Part shown: in pieces, positions 46,603 through 54,936 of the stretch
How the letters are laid out: each line of letters starts with the position of its first letter
Numbering within the stretch: position 1 is the first letter of the stretch
NCBI RefSeq assembly: GCF_018390645.1
Contig: NZ_JAHBGC010000020.1
Location: 168,862-232,861 of the forward strand
Source of the DNA: Ancylobacter dichloromethanicus
Lineage (GTDB): Bacteria > Pseudomonadota > Alphaproteobacteria > Rhizobiales > Xanthobacteraceae
Length of the DNA stretch: 64,000 nucleotides
Direction of reading: 5' to 3'
Made by a program: the position numbers and the translations under genes
The notes under the pieces: model-generated
What the model was told of the DNA's origin: nothing
The model's input: only the letters and a program-made list of their open reading frames with translations
Databases searched by the model: none

Positions 46603-47895
46603 ATGATCGACATCGCGTCGCGCGTCTACAATCACACTTGGAAGATCGACCCGATCGTCCGTTCCGTGCTCGACACGGATTTCTACAAGCTGCTGATGGC
46701 GCAGACGATCTACCGCCGGCACTTCCACACCCGCGTCACTTTCGGCATCATCAACCGCACCAAGAGCGTGCGCATCGCCGACTTCGTCGACGAGGGGGAA
46801 CTGCGCGAGCAACTCGACCATGTGCGCACGCTGTCGCTGACACGCGGCGAATCGACGTGGCTGCGCGGCAACATGTTCTACGGCAAGCGGCAGATGTTCT
46901 CGCCGGACTTCATCGCCTGGCTGGAGACCTTTCGCTTTCCCGCCTATCACCTGGAGAAGCGCGAGGGCCAGTACGAGTTGACCTTCGAGGGGCCGTGGAT
47001 CGAGACCACCATGTGGGAGATCCCGGCGCTTGCCATCATCAACGAACTGCGCTCGCGCGCCGTGCTGCGCAGCATGGGACGCTTCGAGCTGCAGGTGCTC
47101 TACGCCCGCGCCATGACGCGGGTGTGGGAAAAGGTCGAGCGGCTTAAGGCGCTGGGCGGCGCCGGCGTCGCCGATTTCGGAACCCGCCGCCGCCATGGCT
47201 TCCTGTGGCAGGACTGGTGCGTGCAGGCCATGATGGAGGGGCTGGGCGAGAGTTTCCTCGGTACCTCCAACTGCCTCATCGCGCTGCGGCGCGAGGTCGA
47301 GGCGACCGGCACCAACGCCCACGAATTGCCCATGGTCTATGCCGCGCTGGCTGACACCGACGCCGCTCTCGCACAGGCGCCCTACGAGGTGCTGGCCGAC
47401 TGGCAGCAGGATTACGAGGGCAACCTTCTGGTCATCCTGCCCGACACGTTCGGCACCACCCATTTCCTCGAACGGGCACCGGACTGGGTCGCGGGATGGA
47501 CCGGCATCCGAATCGACAGCAAGGACCCGATCGAAGGCGGCGAGGAGGCCCTGCGCTGGTGGCACGCACGCGGGCAGGAGCCGACGCAGAAGCTGGCCAT
47601 CTTCTCCGATGCGCTCGACATCGGTGACATCGAGCGCATCTACCGGCACTTCCGCGGCCGCATGCGCATGGGTTTCGGCTGGGGGACCCTGCTCACCAAC
47701 GATTTCCGTGGCTTCGCGCCGGACGGCCGTCTCGATCCCATCTCCATCGTCTGCAAGGTCATCTCGGCCGATGGGCGCCCGACAGTGAAGCTTTCCGACA
47801 ATTCCACAAAGGCCATGGGGCCAGCCGACGAGATCGCCCGCTACCAGCGAATCTTCGGCGCGGTCAACGCACCGTCGCGGGTGGTGCTGGTGTAG
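46603..47895 (+). CDS. pncB: Nicotinate phosphoribosyltransferase
   Basis: The 430-residue enzyme joins nicotinate and PRPP in NAD salvage. The N-terminus [32 protein letters not shown] is typical of alphaproteobacterial Pnc[22 protein letters not shown] carries the catalytic-site His region, and [10 protein letters not shown] plus [13 protein letters not shown] lie in the phosphate-binding part. ATG 46603 is chosen over an upstream GTG (46576) by N-terminal fit. It is divergent from the OYE gene. Confidence 0.93.
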   Translation: MIDIASRVYNHTWKIDPIVRSVLDTDFYKLLMAQTIYRRHFHTRVTFGIINRTKSVRIADFVDEGELREQLDHVRTLSLTRGESTWLRGNMFYGKRQMFSPDFIAWLETFRFPAYHLEKREGQYELTFEGPWIETTMWEIPALAIINELRSRAVLRSMGRFELQVLYARAMTRVWEKVERLKALGGAGVADFGTRRRHGFLWQDWCVQAMMEGLGESFLGTSNCLIALRREVEATGTNAHELPMVYAALADTDAALAQAPYEVLADWQQDYEGNLLVILPDTFGTTHFLERAPDWVAGWTGIRIDSKDPIEGGEEALRWWHARGQEPTQKLAIFSDALDIGDIERIYRHFRGRMRMGFGWGTLLTNDFRGFAPDGRLDPISIVCKVISADGRPTVKLSDNSTKAMGPADEIARYQRIFGAVNAPSRVVLV

Positions 47896-48276
47896 GGAAG
47901 TCGAGATTTTCCCGCAACTTGCCGCGCTTGACGGGATAAGTTGATGGCTTCGCCGGAAGCGCGAGGCCAAGAGTTGCCGCAATCTTTGTTCATAAGGAAA
48001 TTTCCGGCATGTGACATTCTTGCATCAAGATGGCAAATGCCGGTAAGTTGTCAGCCGTCGCATTCGAAGACGGTTACGGAACTCGGTCGGAAGCCCTCGG
48101 GTGCCGGCCCGAACGGACTGGAAGAACCCATGCGAAGTGGTCAGCGCTGCGCCAACGACCTTGCCGCCAGTGTCGGGCGACACTTTCGGGATGGGTGCCA
48201 TGCCGAAGCTGTCACATTTGCGACCGATGCCCGCAGCTTCCTCCGCCTTTTCCCTGTAGCGTAGAGTCTCCGCGCC
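47896..48276. other. Gene-free gap with a structured segment
   Basis: I see no credible gene. The region is less GC-rich than its surroundings. An inverted repeat, CCGGCAT (48004-48010) with ATGCCGG (48037-48043), encloses a second pairing TTGC...GCAA, so a 40-base RNA hairpin could form upstream of the SH3 gene. Confidence 0.45.
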
Positions 48277-49566
48277 ATGCCCACGTCATCGCAGGAGCCG
48301 CGCGGAACCGGGCTCTCCTCATCGCTTGTCTCGGACTTCCGGTCCATTCTCAGCACGCTTGAACAGGAAAAGTCCGGCGGCCACCCGGAGGAGGGGGCGG
48401 CCCATGAGGGGGCGTCTCCGGCCGCGCCTTCTGCCGCCGCCACGCAGCGCAGCGCCCGCCCGGCCGGCGCTTCCTCGCCCCGCTCCCTCGGGGATGTGCG
48501 CAGCCGCATCGCCGCTCTCGGCGACATGGGCGATGTTCTGACCGGCCGTGCCGCCGGGTCGAACCCGAGTTCCAGGACGGCGCCGACCGGCGGGCCGACC
48601 GCCGATGCCGCCCAGGCTGCCCGCCGCCGCAGCTTCGGCAGTTCGGCGCGCCCCGCTGGCGAGACCGACGCCCGGCGCAAACGCAGTGCCTCGAAGGACG
48701 TCATTACCTGGCAGCGGCTGGGCCTGCTCGCCGTCTTCATGGTGGTGGTCGGCGGTGGCGCGGTGATGCTGCAATCGCTTGCCGCGCGCGAGGAAGCGAA
48801 GGTGGCGCCCGAGGTCATCGGCAATGCAGCGGTGGCCAGCGTCGCGCCCTCTGCCCAGTTGCCGGACGCGCGCAACGTCGCTTCCGCCCGGACGGTGGAA
48901 CTGGCCGGGTCCGCCATTGAGATCGCCGTGCCGACGGCGGCGGCCTCGTCGGTCCTTGCGAACAGCCCGCCCTCGGGCAGCCTGCCACCGATTCTGTTGA
49001 ATGCGTCAGGCCGGTCCGACGCAGCCGCGAATCCCATTTCCGTAGCTCCCGAGGCTACGGCTTTCGCCGCACCGGAGCCTGCCGCGACGGCCCTTGTGCC
49101 GGCCGTCGCAACGGACGACATGACCGAGCCGGCCGTTGCTGCTTCTGACGCGGGGGCCGAGCCGGTAGCCGCAACGTCCGTGACGCTGCCGAAGGAGCCT
49201 CCTCTGCCGCCGGTGCGAGCGGTGGAACGCGAGGTGGCGGCGACGGCTCCGGCCGTGCCCGTGGAGGCGGCGGCCGAAGCCGTCGACGAGGGCGTTCTGC
49301 CCGCGGGCTTCGGCGGCGAACCGATCGGAACCGCTGTCACGCGGCGGCCGGTGACTATGCGCGCGGCGCCGAAGAAAGGTGCAACGGCCATCGGCAATCT
49401 ACCGGGCGGCCAGAAGGTCGAACTCGTCACCTGCCAGCAATGGTGCGAGATCATCGTCGAGGGCAAGCGCGCCTTCGTCTACAAAAGCTTCGTCGACACC
49501 AGCGGCGTGGCGAGCGCCGCGGCTGCTGCCGAGGCCACGGACGAAGAAGCCACCGTCACCGAGTGA
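48277..49566 (+). CDS. Single-pass membrane protein with C-terminal bacterial SH3 domain
   Basis: The 429-residue protein has a disordered cytoplasmic N-terminal half (about 1-140), one membrane helix (about 148-165, RLGLLAVFMVVVGGGAVML), a long Ala/Pro/Val-rich periplasmic linker (about 170-345) and an SH3-like domain (about 350-412) with VTMRAAPKKGATAIGNLPGGQKVELVTCQQWCEIIVEGKRAFVYKSFV. Bacterial SH3 domains often bind peptidoglycan, so a cell-wall tethering role is plausible. The ATG lacks an obvious ribosome site. Confidence 0.75.
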   Translation: MPTSSQEPRGTGLSSSLVSDFRSILSTLEQEKSGGHPEEGAAHEGASPAAPSAAATQRSARPAGASSPRSLGDVRSRIAALGDMGDVLTGRAAGSNPSSRTAPTGGPTADAAQAARRRSFGSSARPAGETDARRKRSASKDVITWQRLGLLAVFMVVVGGGAVMLQSLAAREEAKVAPEVIGNAAVASVAPSAQLPDARNVASARTVELAGSAIEIAVPTAAASSVLANSPPSGSLPPILLNASGRSDAAANPISVAPEATAFAAPEPAATALVPAVATDDMTEPAVAASDAGAEPVAATSVTLPKEPPLPPVRAVEREVAATAPAVPVEAAAEAVDEGVLPAGFGGEPIGTAVTRRPVTMRAAPKKGATAIGNLPGGQKVELVTCQQWCEIIVEGKRAFVYKSFVDTSGVASAAAAAEATDEEATVTE

Positions 49567-49696
49567 CGACAATCGGTAACAGGTTGAAGCAATTAGTGAA
49601 GCCTTTGACGCCGCTTTGGGATTCGGCATCTCTCGCCACCCTCGGGACTGCGTGTTAGACCGCCGTCGTCAGATTCAGACGGAAGGATATTCCCGA

Positions 49697-50689
49697 ATGG
49701 TGAAGGACCGGGGCGGGGCGGCAAAGCCCGTTCGCGTCGGCGTCGTTGGCGTCGGCATCATGGGTTACAACCATGCCCGCGTGCTCACCGATTTGCCGGG
49801 CGCCGAACTGGTCGGTATCGCCGATCCGGACGCCGGCCAGCGCGAGAAGGTGGCGGCGCTGCTCGGCTGCCACGCCTTCGCCAGCCTCGACGAACTGGTG
49901 GCGCAGGGGGCTGACGCGCTTATCATTGCCGCGCCCACGCATGTTCATCATGACGTCGCGCTCAGGGCGATCGATGCCGGCATGCACGTGCTGGTCGAGA
50001 AGCCGATTGCGCCGACGGTCGCGGAGGCGGAGGCCATCGTCGTCGCCGCCAGCGCGAAGGGCGTGGCGCTGGTGGTCGGCCATGTCGAGCGCTTCAATCC
50101 GGCGGTCGAGGCGGTGAAGAACGCTATTCGCGACGAGGAAATCCTCTCCATCGGTATCACCCGCGTCGGACCGTTTCCCCCGCGCATGTCGAATGTCGGC
50201 GTGGTGATCGACCTCGCCGTGCACGATATCGACCTGATCTGCCATTTCACCGGCTCGCACATCACCGAGGTGCAGCCCCAGATCAAGGCGGCGGTGGCCG
50301 AGCGCGAGGACATCGCTTTGCTGCAGTTCCGCACCGCCAACGGCGTGCTGGCGCACATTAACACCAACTGGCTGACGCCGTTCAAGGCACGCACCGTGCA
50401 TGTCGCTACGCGCAAGAAGTATGTGATCGGTGATCTGTTGACCCGGCAGGTTACGGAGTATTTCGACTACAAGCCGGACGGCAGCTACTCGATGCGGCAT
50501 CTGCCGGTGGCTTATGCCGAACCGCTGCGGCTCGAACTGCTGCGCTTCCTTGAAGCGGTGCGCGGCGATCGCCAGCCGGCCGTGACGGGCGAAGATGGCG
50601 TGGCCGCCATCGCCACCGCCATGCGCTGCCTCGAACCCCTTGAGCCGCCTGCCGATCCGGTGCCGCTGCGCGCCCGCGCCGCCGGCTGA
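49697..50689 (+). CDS. Gfo/Idh/MocA-family sugar oxidoreductase (GnnA- or WlbA-like)
   Basis: The 330-residue NAD(P)-dependent dehydrogenase has a Rossmann start (RVGVVGVGIMGYNHARVLTDLPGAELVGIAD), the EKP motif (HVLVEKPIAPT) and the downstream DLAVHDIDLICHFTG segment with catalytic-region Asp/His. It lies 11 bases before a DegT aminotransferase gene, the pattern of enzymes that oxidise and then aminate a nucleotide sugar at C3. In diaminoglucose-type lipid A producers this pair is GnnA/GnnB; in O-antigen loci it is WlbA with its aminotransferase. GGAAGGA precedes ATG 49697. Confidence 0.85.
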   Translation: MVKDRGGAAKPVRVGVVGVGIMGYNHARVLTDLPGAELVGIADPDAGQREKVAALLGCHAFASLDELVAQGADALIIAAPTHVHHDVALRAIDAGMHVLVEKPIAPTVAEAEAIVVAASAKGVALVVGHVERFNPAVEAVKNAIRDEEILSIGITRVGPFPPRMSNVGVVIDLAVHDIDLICHFTGSHITEVQPQIKAAVAEREDIALLQFRTANGVLAHINTNWLTPFKARTVHVATRKKYVIGDLLTRQVTEYFDYKPDGSYSMRHLPVAYAEPLRLELLRFLEAVRGDRQPAVTGEDGVAAIATAMRCLEPLEPPADPVPLRARAAG

Positions 50690-50700
50690 GAGGAAGACCG

Positions 50701-51855
50701 ATGAATTCGCATGTGAAGACCGATCAGGCTCCGATCCCCTTCGTCGACATCGCGGCGCAGCGGGCGCGGCTCGGCACCCGGATCGACGATGCCGTGGCGC
50801 GCGTGCTCGCCCATTGCCGGTTCATCAACGGGCCGGAAGTGACCGAACTGGAACAGCAACTGGCCGCCTTCGCCGGGGCCAGGCATGCCGTTGCCTGTTC
50901 CAGCGGCACCGATGCGCTGGCGATGATCCTGATGGCCTGGGGCGTGAAGCCGGGCGACGCGGTGTTCTGCCCGGCCTTCACCTTCTGCGCCACCGCCGAG
51001 GTGGTGCCGTGGGTGGGGGCGACCCCGGTCTTCGTCGACATTCTCGAAGACACCTTCAACATGGACCCGGCCAGCCTGGAAGCCGCCATCGCGGTGGCAA
51101 AGCGCGAGGGGCTGACGCCCAAGGTCGTGGTGCCGGTCGACCTGTTCGGCCAGCCCGCCGACATGGACGCCATCGCGGCGATCGCCGGCGCGAACGGGCT
51201 CAAGATGCTGTGCGACACGGCGCAGGGCTTCGGCGCCACCTGGAACGGCCGGCGCACCGGCTCCTTCGGCGACGCCACCGCCACCAGCTTCTTCCCGGCC
51301 AAGCCGCTCGGCTGCTATGGCGATGGCGGCGCGGTGCTCACCGATGACGACGACCTCGTGCCGGTGCTGAAGAGCGTGCGCGAGCACGGGCAGGGCGTCG
51401 ACAAATACCAGAATGTGCGGCTCGGCATGACCGGCCGGCTCGACACTATTCAGGCGGCGGTGCTGCTGGAGAAGCTGGCGATCTTCGAGGACGAGATCGC
51501 CGCCCGCCAACGCGTCGCCCGCCGCTACGATGCGGCGCTGGCGGATGTGTGCACGGTGCCGGCGGTGGATGCGCGCGCCACCTCGGTGTGGGCGCAGTAC
51601 ACGATCCGGCTGCCGCACGGCGTGCGCGACGGGCTGGCGGCGGCGCTGCAGAAGGAAGGCGTGCCGACCGCAGTATATTACCGTCTGCCGATGCACCGCC
51701 AGCCGGCCTATGCGCAGCACCCAACGGCAGGCAACGGCCTGCCGGTGTGCGAAAAGCTGGCGGGCGAGGTGATCAGCCTGCCGATGCACCCCTATCTCGA
51801 CGAGGCGGCGCAGGACCGCGTCATCGCCGCGCTGCGCCGCGCGCTCGGCGCCTGA
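50701..51855 (+). CDS. DegT/DnrJ/EryC1 sugar aminotransferase (GnnB-like)
   Basis: The 384-residue PLP enzyme opens IPFVDIAAQRARLG and has AVACSSGTDALAMILMAWGVKPGDAVFCPAFTF, CDTAQGFGATWNGR, and the PLP-binding Lys in SFFPAKPLGCYGDGGAV. It transfers an amino group to a keto-sugar nucleotide, most likely made by the preceding oxidoreductase. Likely products are UDP-3-amino-GlcNAc (lipid A) or an aminated O-antigen sugar. murJ follows 144 bases later. Confidence 0.88.
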   Translation: MNSHVKTDQAPIPFVDIAAQRARLGTRIDDAVARVLAHCRFINGPEVTELEQQLAAFAGARHAVACSSGTDALAMILMAWGVKPGDAVFCPAFTFCATAEVVPWVGATPVFVDILEDTFNMDPASLEAAIAVAKREGLTPKVVVPVDLFGQPADMDAIAAIAGANGLKMLCDTAQGFGATWNGRRTGSFGDATATSFFPAKPLGCYGDGGAVLTDDDDLVPVLKSVREHGQGVDKYQNVRLGMTGRLDTIQAAVLLEKLAIFEDEIAARQRVARRYDAALADVCTVPAVDARATSVWAQYTIRLPHGVRDGLAAALQKEGVPTAVYYRLPMHRQPAYAQHPTAGNGLPVCEKLAGEVISLPMHPYLDEAAQDRVIAALRRALGA

Positions 51856-51999
51856 GGCAGCGGGCGGCTTCCGCCAGCCGCAACTTGCGCCAGCCGTAAC
51901 TTCCGGCAGCGGCGACTGGCGGGGCGCGGGCGGGGAGGCTAGCTTTCGCTGCGTGCCCGATTCGGGCTTCCGGCCGCTTTTCCGCTCCCTCGGCATCCC

Positions 52000-53550
52000 A
52001 TGATACGCAGCATCTTCACGGTCGGCGGCTGGACGCTCCTCTCGCGGCTAACTGGGTTCGTGCGCGACATCGTCATGGCCGCCGTGCTCGGCGCCGGCCC
52101 GCTGGCGGACGCCTTCTACATCGCCTTCCGGCTGCCCAACCATTTCCGCTCCATCTTCGCCGAAGGGGCGTTCAACACCGCCTTCATCCCGGCCTTTGCG
52201 CGGGTGAAGACGGTGGAGGGCGAGGCGCAGGCACGGAAATTCGCCGACGGCATCCTGACGGGGGTGGTGCTGGTGCAGCTCGCGCTGCTTGCCGTCGCGC
52301 TGCTGGCGACCGGCTGGGTTGTAGCGACGCTGGCGCCGGGCCTGTCCGACGATCCCGAACGCTTCGCCCTCACGGTCGACTTCACCCGCATCACCTTTCC
52401 CTATCTCGGGCTGATCGCGGTGGTGACGCTGGTCGGCGGCGTGCTGAACGCCAATGACCGGTTCTGGGCGGCGGCAGCGGCCTCGATCCTGCTCAACGTG
52501 GCGATGGTCGGCACGCTGAGCGCGGCCGGGCTGTTTCCCACCGCCGGCCATGCGGCGGCATGGGGGGTGCTGATCTCCGGTTTCCTCCAGCTCGGCCTGC
52601 TGGTGTTCGATGCGGAGCGGCACGGGCTGGGTGTGCGCTTCGGCCGGCCACGGCTCGATGCCGACATGCGGGCCTTCCTGGTCGCGCTGGGGCCGGCGAT
52701 CATCGGCTCGGCCGGCGTGCAGCTCGCGCTGTTCGCCGATACCATCATCGCCTCCTTCCTGCCGGAGGGCGCGGTGGCGGCGCTGTTCTATGCCGACCGC
52801 ATCAACCAACTGCCGATCGGGGTGGTGGGCATCGCGGCGGGCATCGTGCTGCTGCCGGAGATGTCGCGGCGGATCGCCGCCGACGATCTGGAGGGCGCGC
52901 GCTTCGCGCAGTCGCGGGCGATCGAGCTGACGCTGCTGCTGGTGCTGCCATTTCTGGCCGCTGCGCTGACGATCCCGGAGATCATCATGCGCGGGCTGTT
53001 CATGCGCGGGGCGTTCACGCCCGAGGCGGCGGCGTCGGCGGGGGCAACGCTGGCCGCCTATGGCGTCGGGCTTGCGCCGTTCGTGGTGGTGCGCGCCTTC
53101 ATGTCACCCTTCTATGCGCGCGGCGACACCCGGACCCCAGTGCTGGCGACACTCGGCGCGGCGGTGGTCAATATCGGGCTGAAGATCCTGCTGATGGGCA
53201 GCCTGGCGCAGGTGGGGCTGGCCTTCGCCACTTCGGTCGGCGGCTGGATCACCGTTCTCGTGCTCGCCATTCTGGCCCGCTGGCGCGGCTATGAGTGCGG
53301 CGACGGGCAATTGCTGCGCGCGCTGCCGCGGCTGGCTCTGATCGGTGCGGCGCTCGCCCTGACTCTGTTCGCCACCGCGCAGGTCGCCGGGCCCCGGCTG
53401 GCGGGGTTGACCTATGGTCGCGACGAGGCACTGCTGGTATTGTGCGTTGCAGCAGGGGGGGCGGTCTACGCGGCGCTGGTGCTCGCGCTCCTGGGCCGGC
53501 GCTACCTGATACAGCTTTTGCGCGGACGCCCTGCGGCGAGCCTCTCGTGA
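52000..53550 (+). CDS. murJ: Lipid II flippase
   Basis: The 516-residue MOP-superfamily protein moves lipid II across the inner membrane for peptidoglycan synthesis. About 14 membrane helices are visible; TM1-2 region SIFTVGGWTLLSRLTGFVRDIVMAAVLGAGPLADAFYIAFRLPNHFRSIFAEGAFNTAFIP has the conserved Arg/Asp cavity residues. The central FLPEGAVAALFYADRINQLPIGVVGIA matches the family. Length is normal. No ribosome site is evident before the ATG. Confidence 0.95.
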   Translation: MIRSIFTVGGWTLLSRLTGFVRDIVMAAVLGAGPLADAFYIAFRLPNHFRSIFAEGAFNTAFIPAFARVKTVEGEAQARKFADGILTGVVLVQLALLAVALLATGWVVATLAPGLSDDPERFALTVDFTRITFPYLGLIAVVTLVGGVLNANDRFWAAAAASILLNVAMVGTLSAAGLFPTAGHAAAWGVLISGFLQLGLLVFDAERHGLGVRFGRPRLDADMRAFLVALGPAIIGSAGVQLALFADTIIASFLPEGAVAALFYADRINQLPIGVVGIAAGIVLLPEMSRRIAADDLEGARFAQSRAIELTLLLVLPFLAAALTIPEIIMRGLFMRGAFTPEAAASAGATLAAYGVGLAPFVVVRAFMSPFYARGDTRTPVLATLGAAVVNIGLKILLMGSLAQVGLAFATSVGGWITVLVLAILARWRGYECGDGQLLRALPRLALIGAALALTLFATAQVAGPRLAGLTYGRDEALLVLCVAAGGAVYAALVLALLGRRYLIQLLRGRPAASLS

Positions 53551-53687
53551 CGATTTATTGCTTACGCGGTGCAACAAAACTGTGATAGTTCGCACCGTCG
53601 TCAGCGGCTCCGAATGCGGGGCGGACCCCTGACATGCGATCTCGGGACATGTCCCGAAATGCCCGAACAGCCTTTTCGGAGACGGAT

Positions 53688-54920
53688 ATGATGACCGCGC
53701 TGCCGCGCTTTTCCCTGGCTGCACTTGCCCTCGCCGCTCTCGCCCTGGCGGGCTGTTCCGAGCAGGATCAGGGGCAGCAGGCGGCACCGCCGCCGCCGAC
53801 CGTGACCGTCGCCAAGCCGACCACGCGCACCATCACGGACTATGACGAGTATGTCGGCCGCTTCGCCGCCGTCGATCTGGTGAATGTCTATGCGCGGGTC
53901 TCGGGCTATCTCGAAAGCGTGTCGTTCACCGACGGCCAGATCGTGAAGCAGGGCGACCTGCTGTTTACCATCGACAAGCGGCCATTCCAGGTGGCGCACG
54001 ATCAGGCCAAGGCAAATCTGGAGCGGGCGCAGGCCCAGCTCGACTTCGCCCAGTCCGACCTGCAGCGCGCCCAGACCCTGATCGACGACAAGACGTCGAA
54101 CGCCATCTCCAAGCAGGCCTATGATCAGAGGTTGCAGAGCGAGCGCACGGCGCGCGCGGACGTGGCCGCCGCGCAGGCGGCGATGCAGGCGGCGCAGCTC
54201 GATCTCGACTTCACCGAACTGCGCTCGCCCGTGACCGGCCGCATCGGCGACCGCAAGGTGTCGGTCGGCAATCTGGTCACCGGCGGCTCGGGCGGCACCA
54301 ACACCAACACCCTGCTCGCCACCATCGTGTCGCTGGACCCGATCTATTTCGAGTTCACCTATGACGAGGCGTCCTATCTGCGCTACCAGCGCATGGCGAA
54401 GGAAATGGGTGCCAAGGGGACGTCGATCCCGGTCAAGCTGGCGCTGATCGACGAGAAGGGCTTCACTCACGAAGGCAAGCTCGACTTCGTCGACAACCAG
54501 ATCAGCGAAGACACCGGCACGATCCGCGGCCGCGCCACCTTCGCCAACCCGGATGCCGTCTTCACCCCCGGCATGTTCGGCCGCATCGAGGTGCCGTCCT
54601 CGGCGCCGCATCAGGCGCTGCTGGTGCCGGATGTCGCCATCGGCACCGAGCAGACGCGCAAATTCGTCTATGTGCTGCAGCCGGGCGACCAGCCGCAGGC
54701 GCCGCAGATGAAATACGTCACGCTCGGCCGCGCCCATGACGGCCAGCGCGTCATCAATAGCGGCCTCGACAAGGACGACCTCGTTGTCGTCAACGGGCTG
54801 ATGCGCATCCGTCCGGGTGCGCAGGTGGTGGGCAAGCTGGAGGCCCCGCCGGCCACCCCGGCCGCCGGCACGGGAACGGCCGACGACGCCAAGCCCGCCG
54901 CCACCCCGCCCGCGAACTGA
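53688..54920 (+). CDS. RND efflux periplasmic adaptor lipoprotein
   Basis: The 410-residue adaptor has a lipoprotein signal (LALAALALAGC, lipobox Cys), then the HlyD/AcrA fold: VTVAKPTTRTITDYDEYVGRFAAVDLVNVYARVSGYL, a coiled-coil hairpin (about 105-175), and DFTELRSPVTGRIGDRKVSVGNLVTGG. It bridges the RND pump and an outer-membrane channel; no TolC-like gene is adjacent. ATG 53688 is preferred (GGAG 6 bases upstream) over the longer frame. A weak promoter TTGCTT-17-TGTGAT can be drawn at 53558-53586. The pump gene follows 16 bases later. Confidence 0.9.
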   Translation: MMTALPRFSLAALALAALALAGCSEQDQGQQAAPPPPTVTVAKPTTRTITDYDEYVGRFAAVDLVNVYARVSGYLESVSFTDGQIVKQGDLLFTIDKRPFQVAHDQAKANLERAQAQLDFAQSDLQRAQTLIDDKTSNAISKQAYDQRLQSERTARADVAAAQAAMQAAQLDLDFTELRSPVTGRIGDRKVSVGNLVTGGSGGTNTNTLLATIVSLDPIYFEFTYDEASYLRYQRMAKEMGAKGTSIPVKLALIDEKGFTHEGKLDFVDNQISEDTGTIRGRATFANPDAVFTPGMFGRIEVPSSAPHQALLVPDVAIGTEQTRKFVYVLQPGDQPQAPQMKYVTLGRAHDGQRVINSGLDKDDLVVVNGLMRIRPGAQVVGKLEAPPATPAAGTGTADDAKPAATPPAN

Positions 54921-54936
54921 GCGCGGAGGCGTCGCC

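Noticed and set aside
47941..48264. 107-codon ORF upstream of the SH3 gene
   Set aside because: No ribosome site, no recognisable domain and low-complexity composition; a chance ORF in the gap is more likely.
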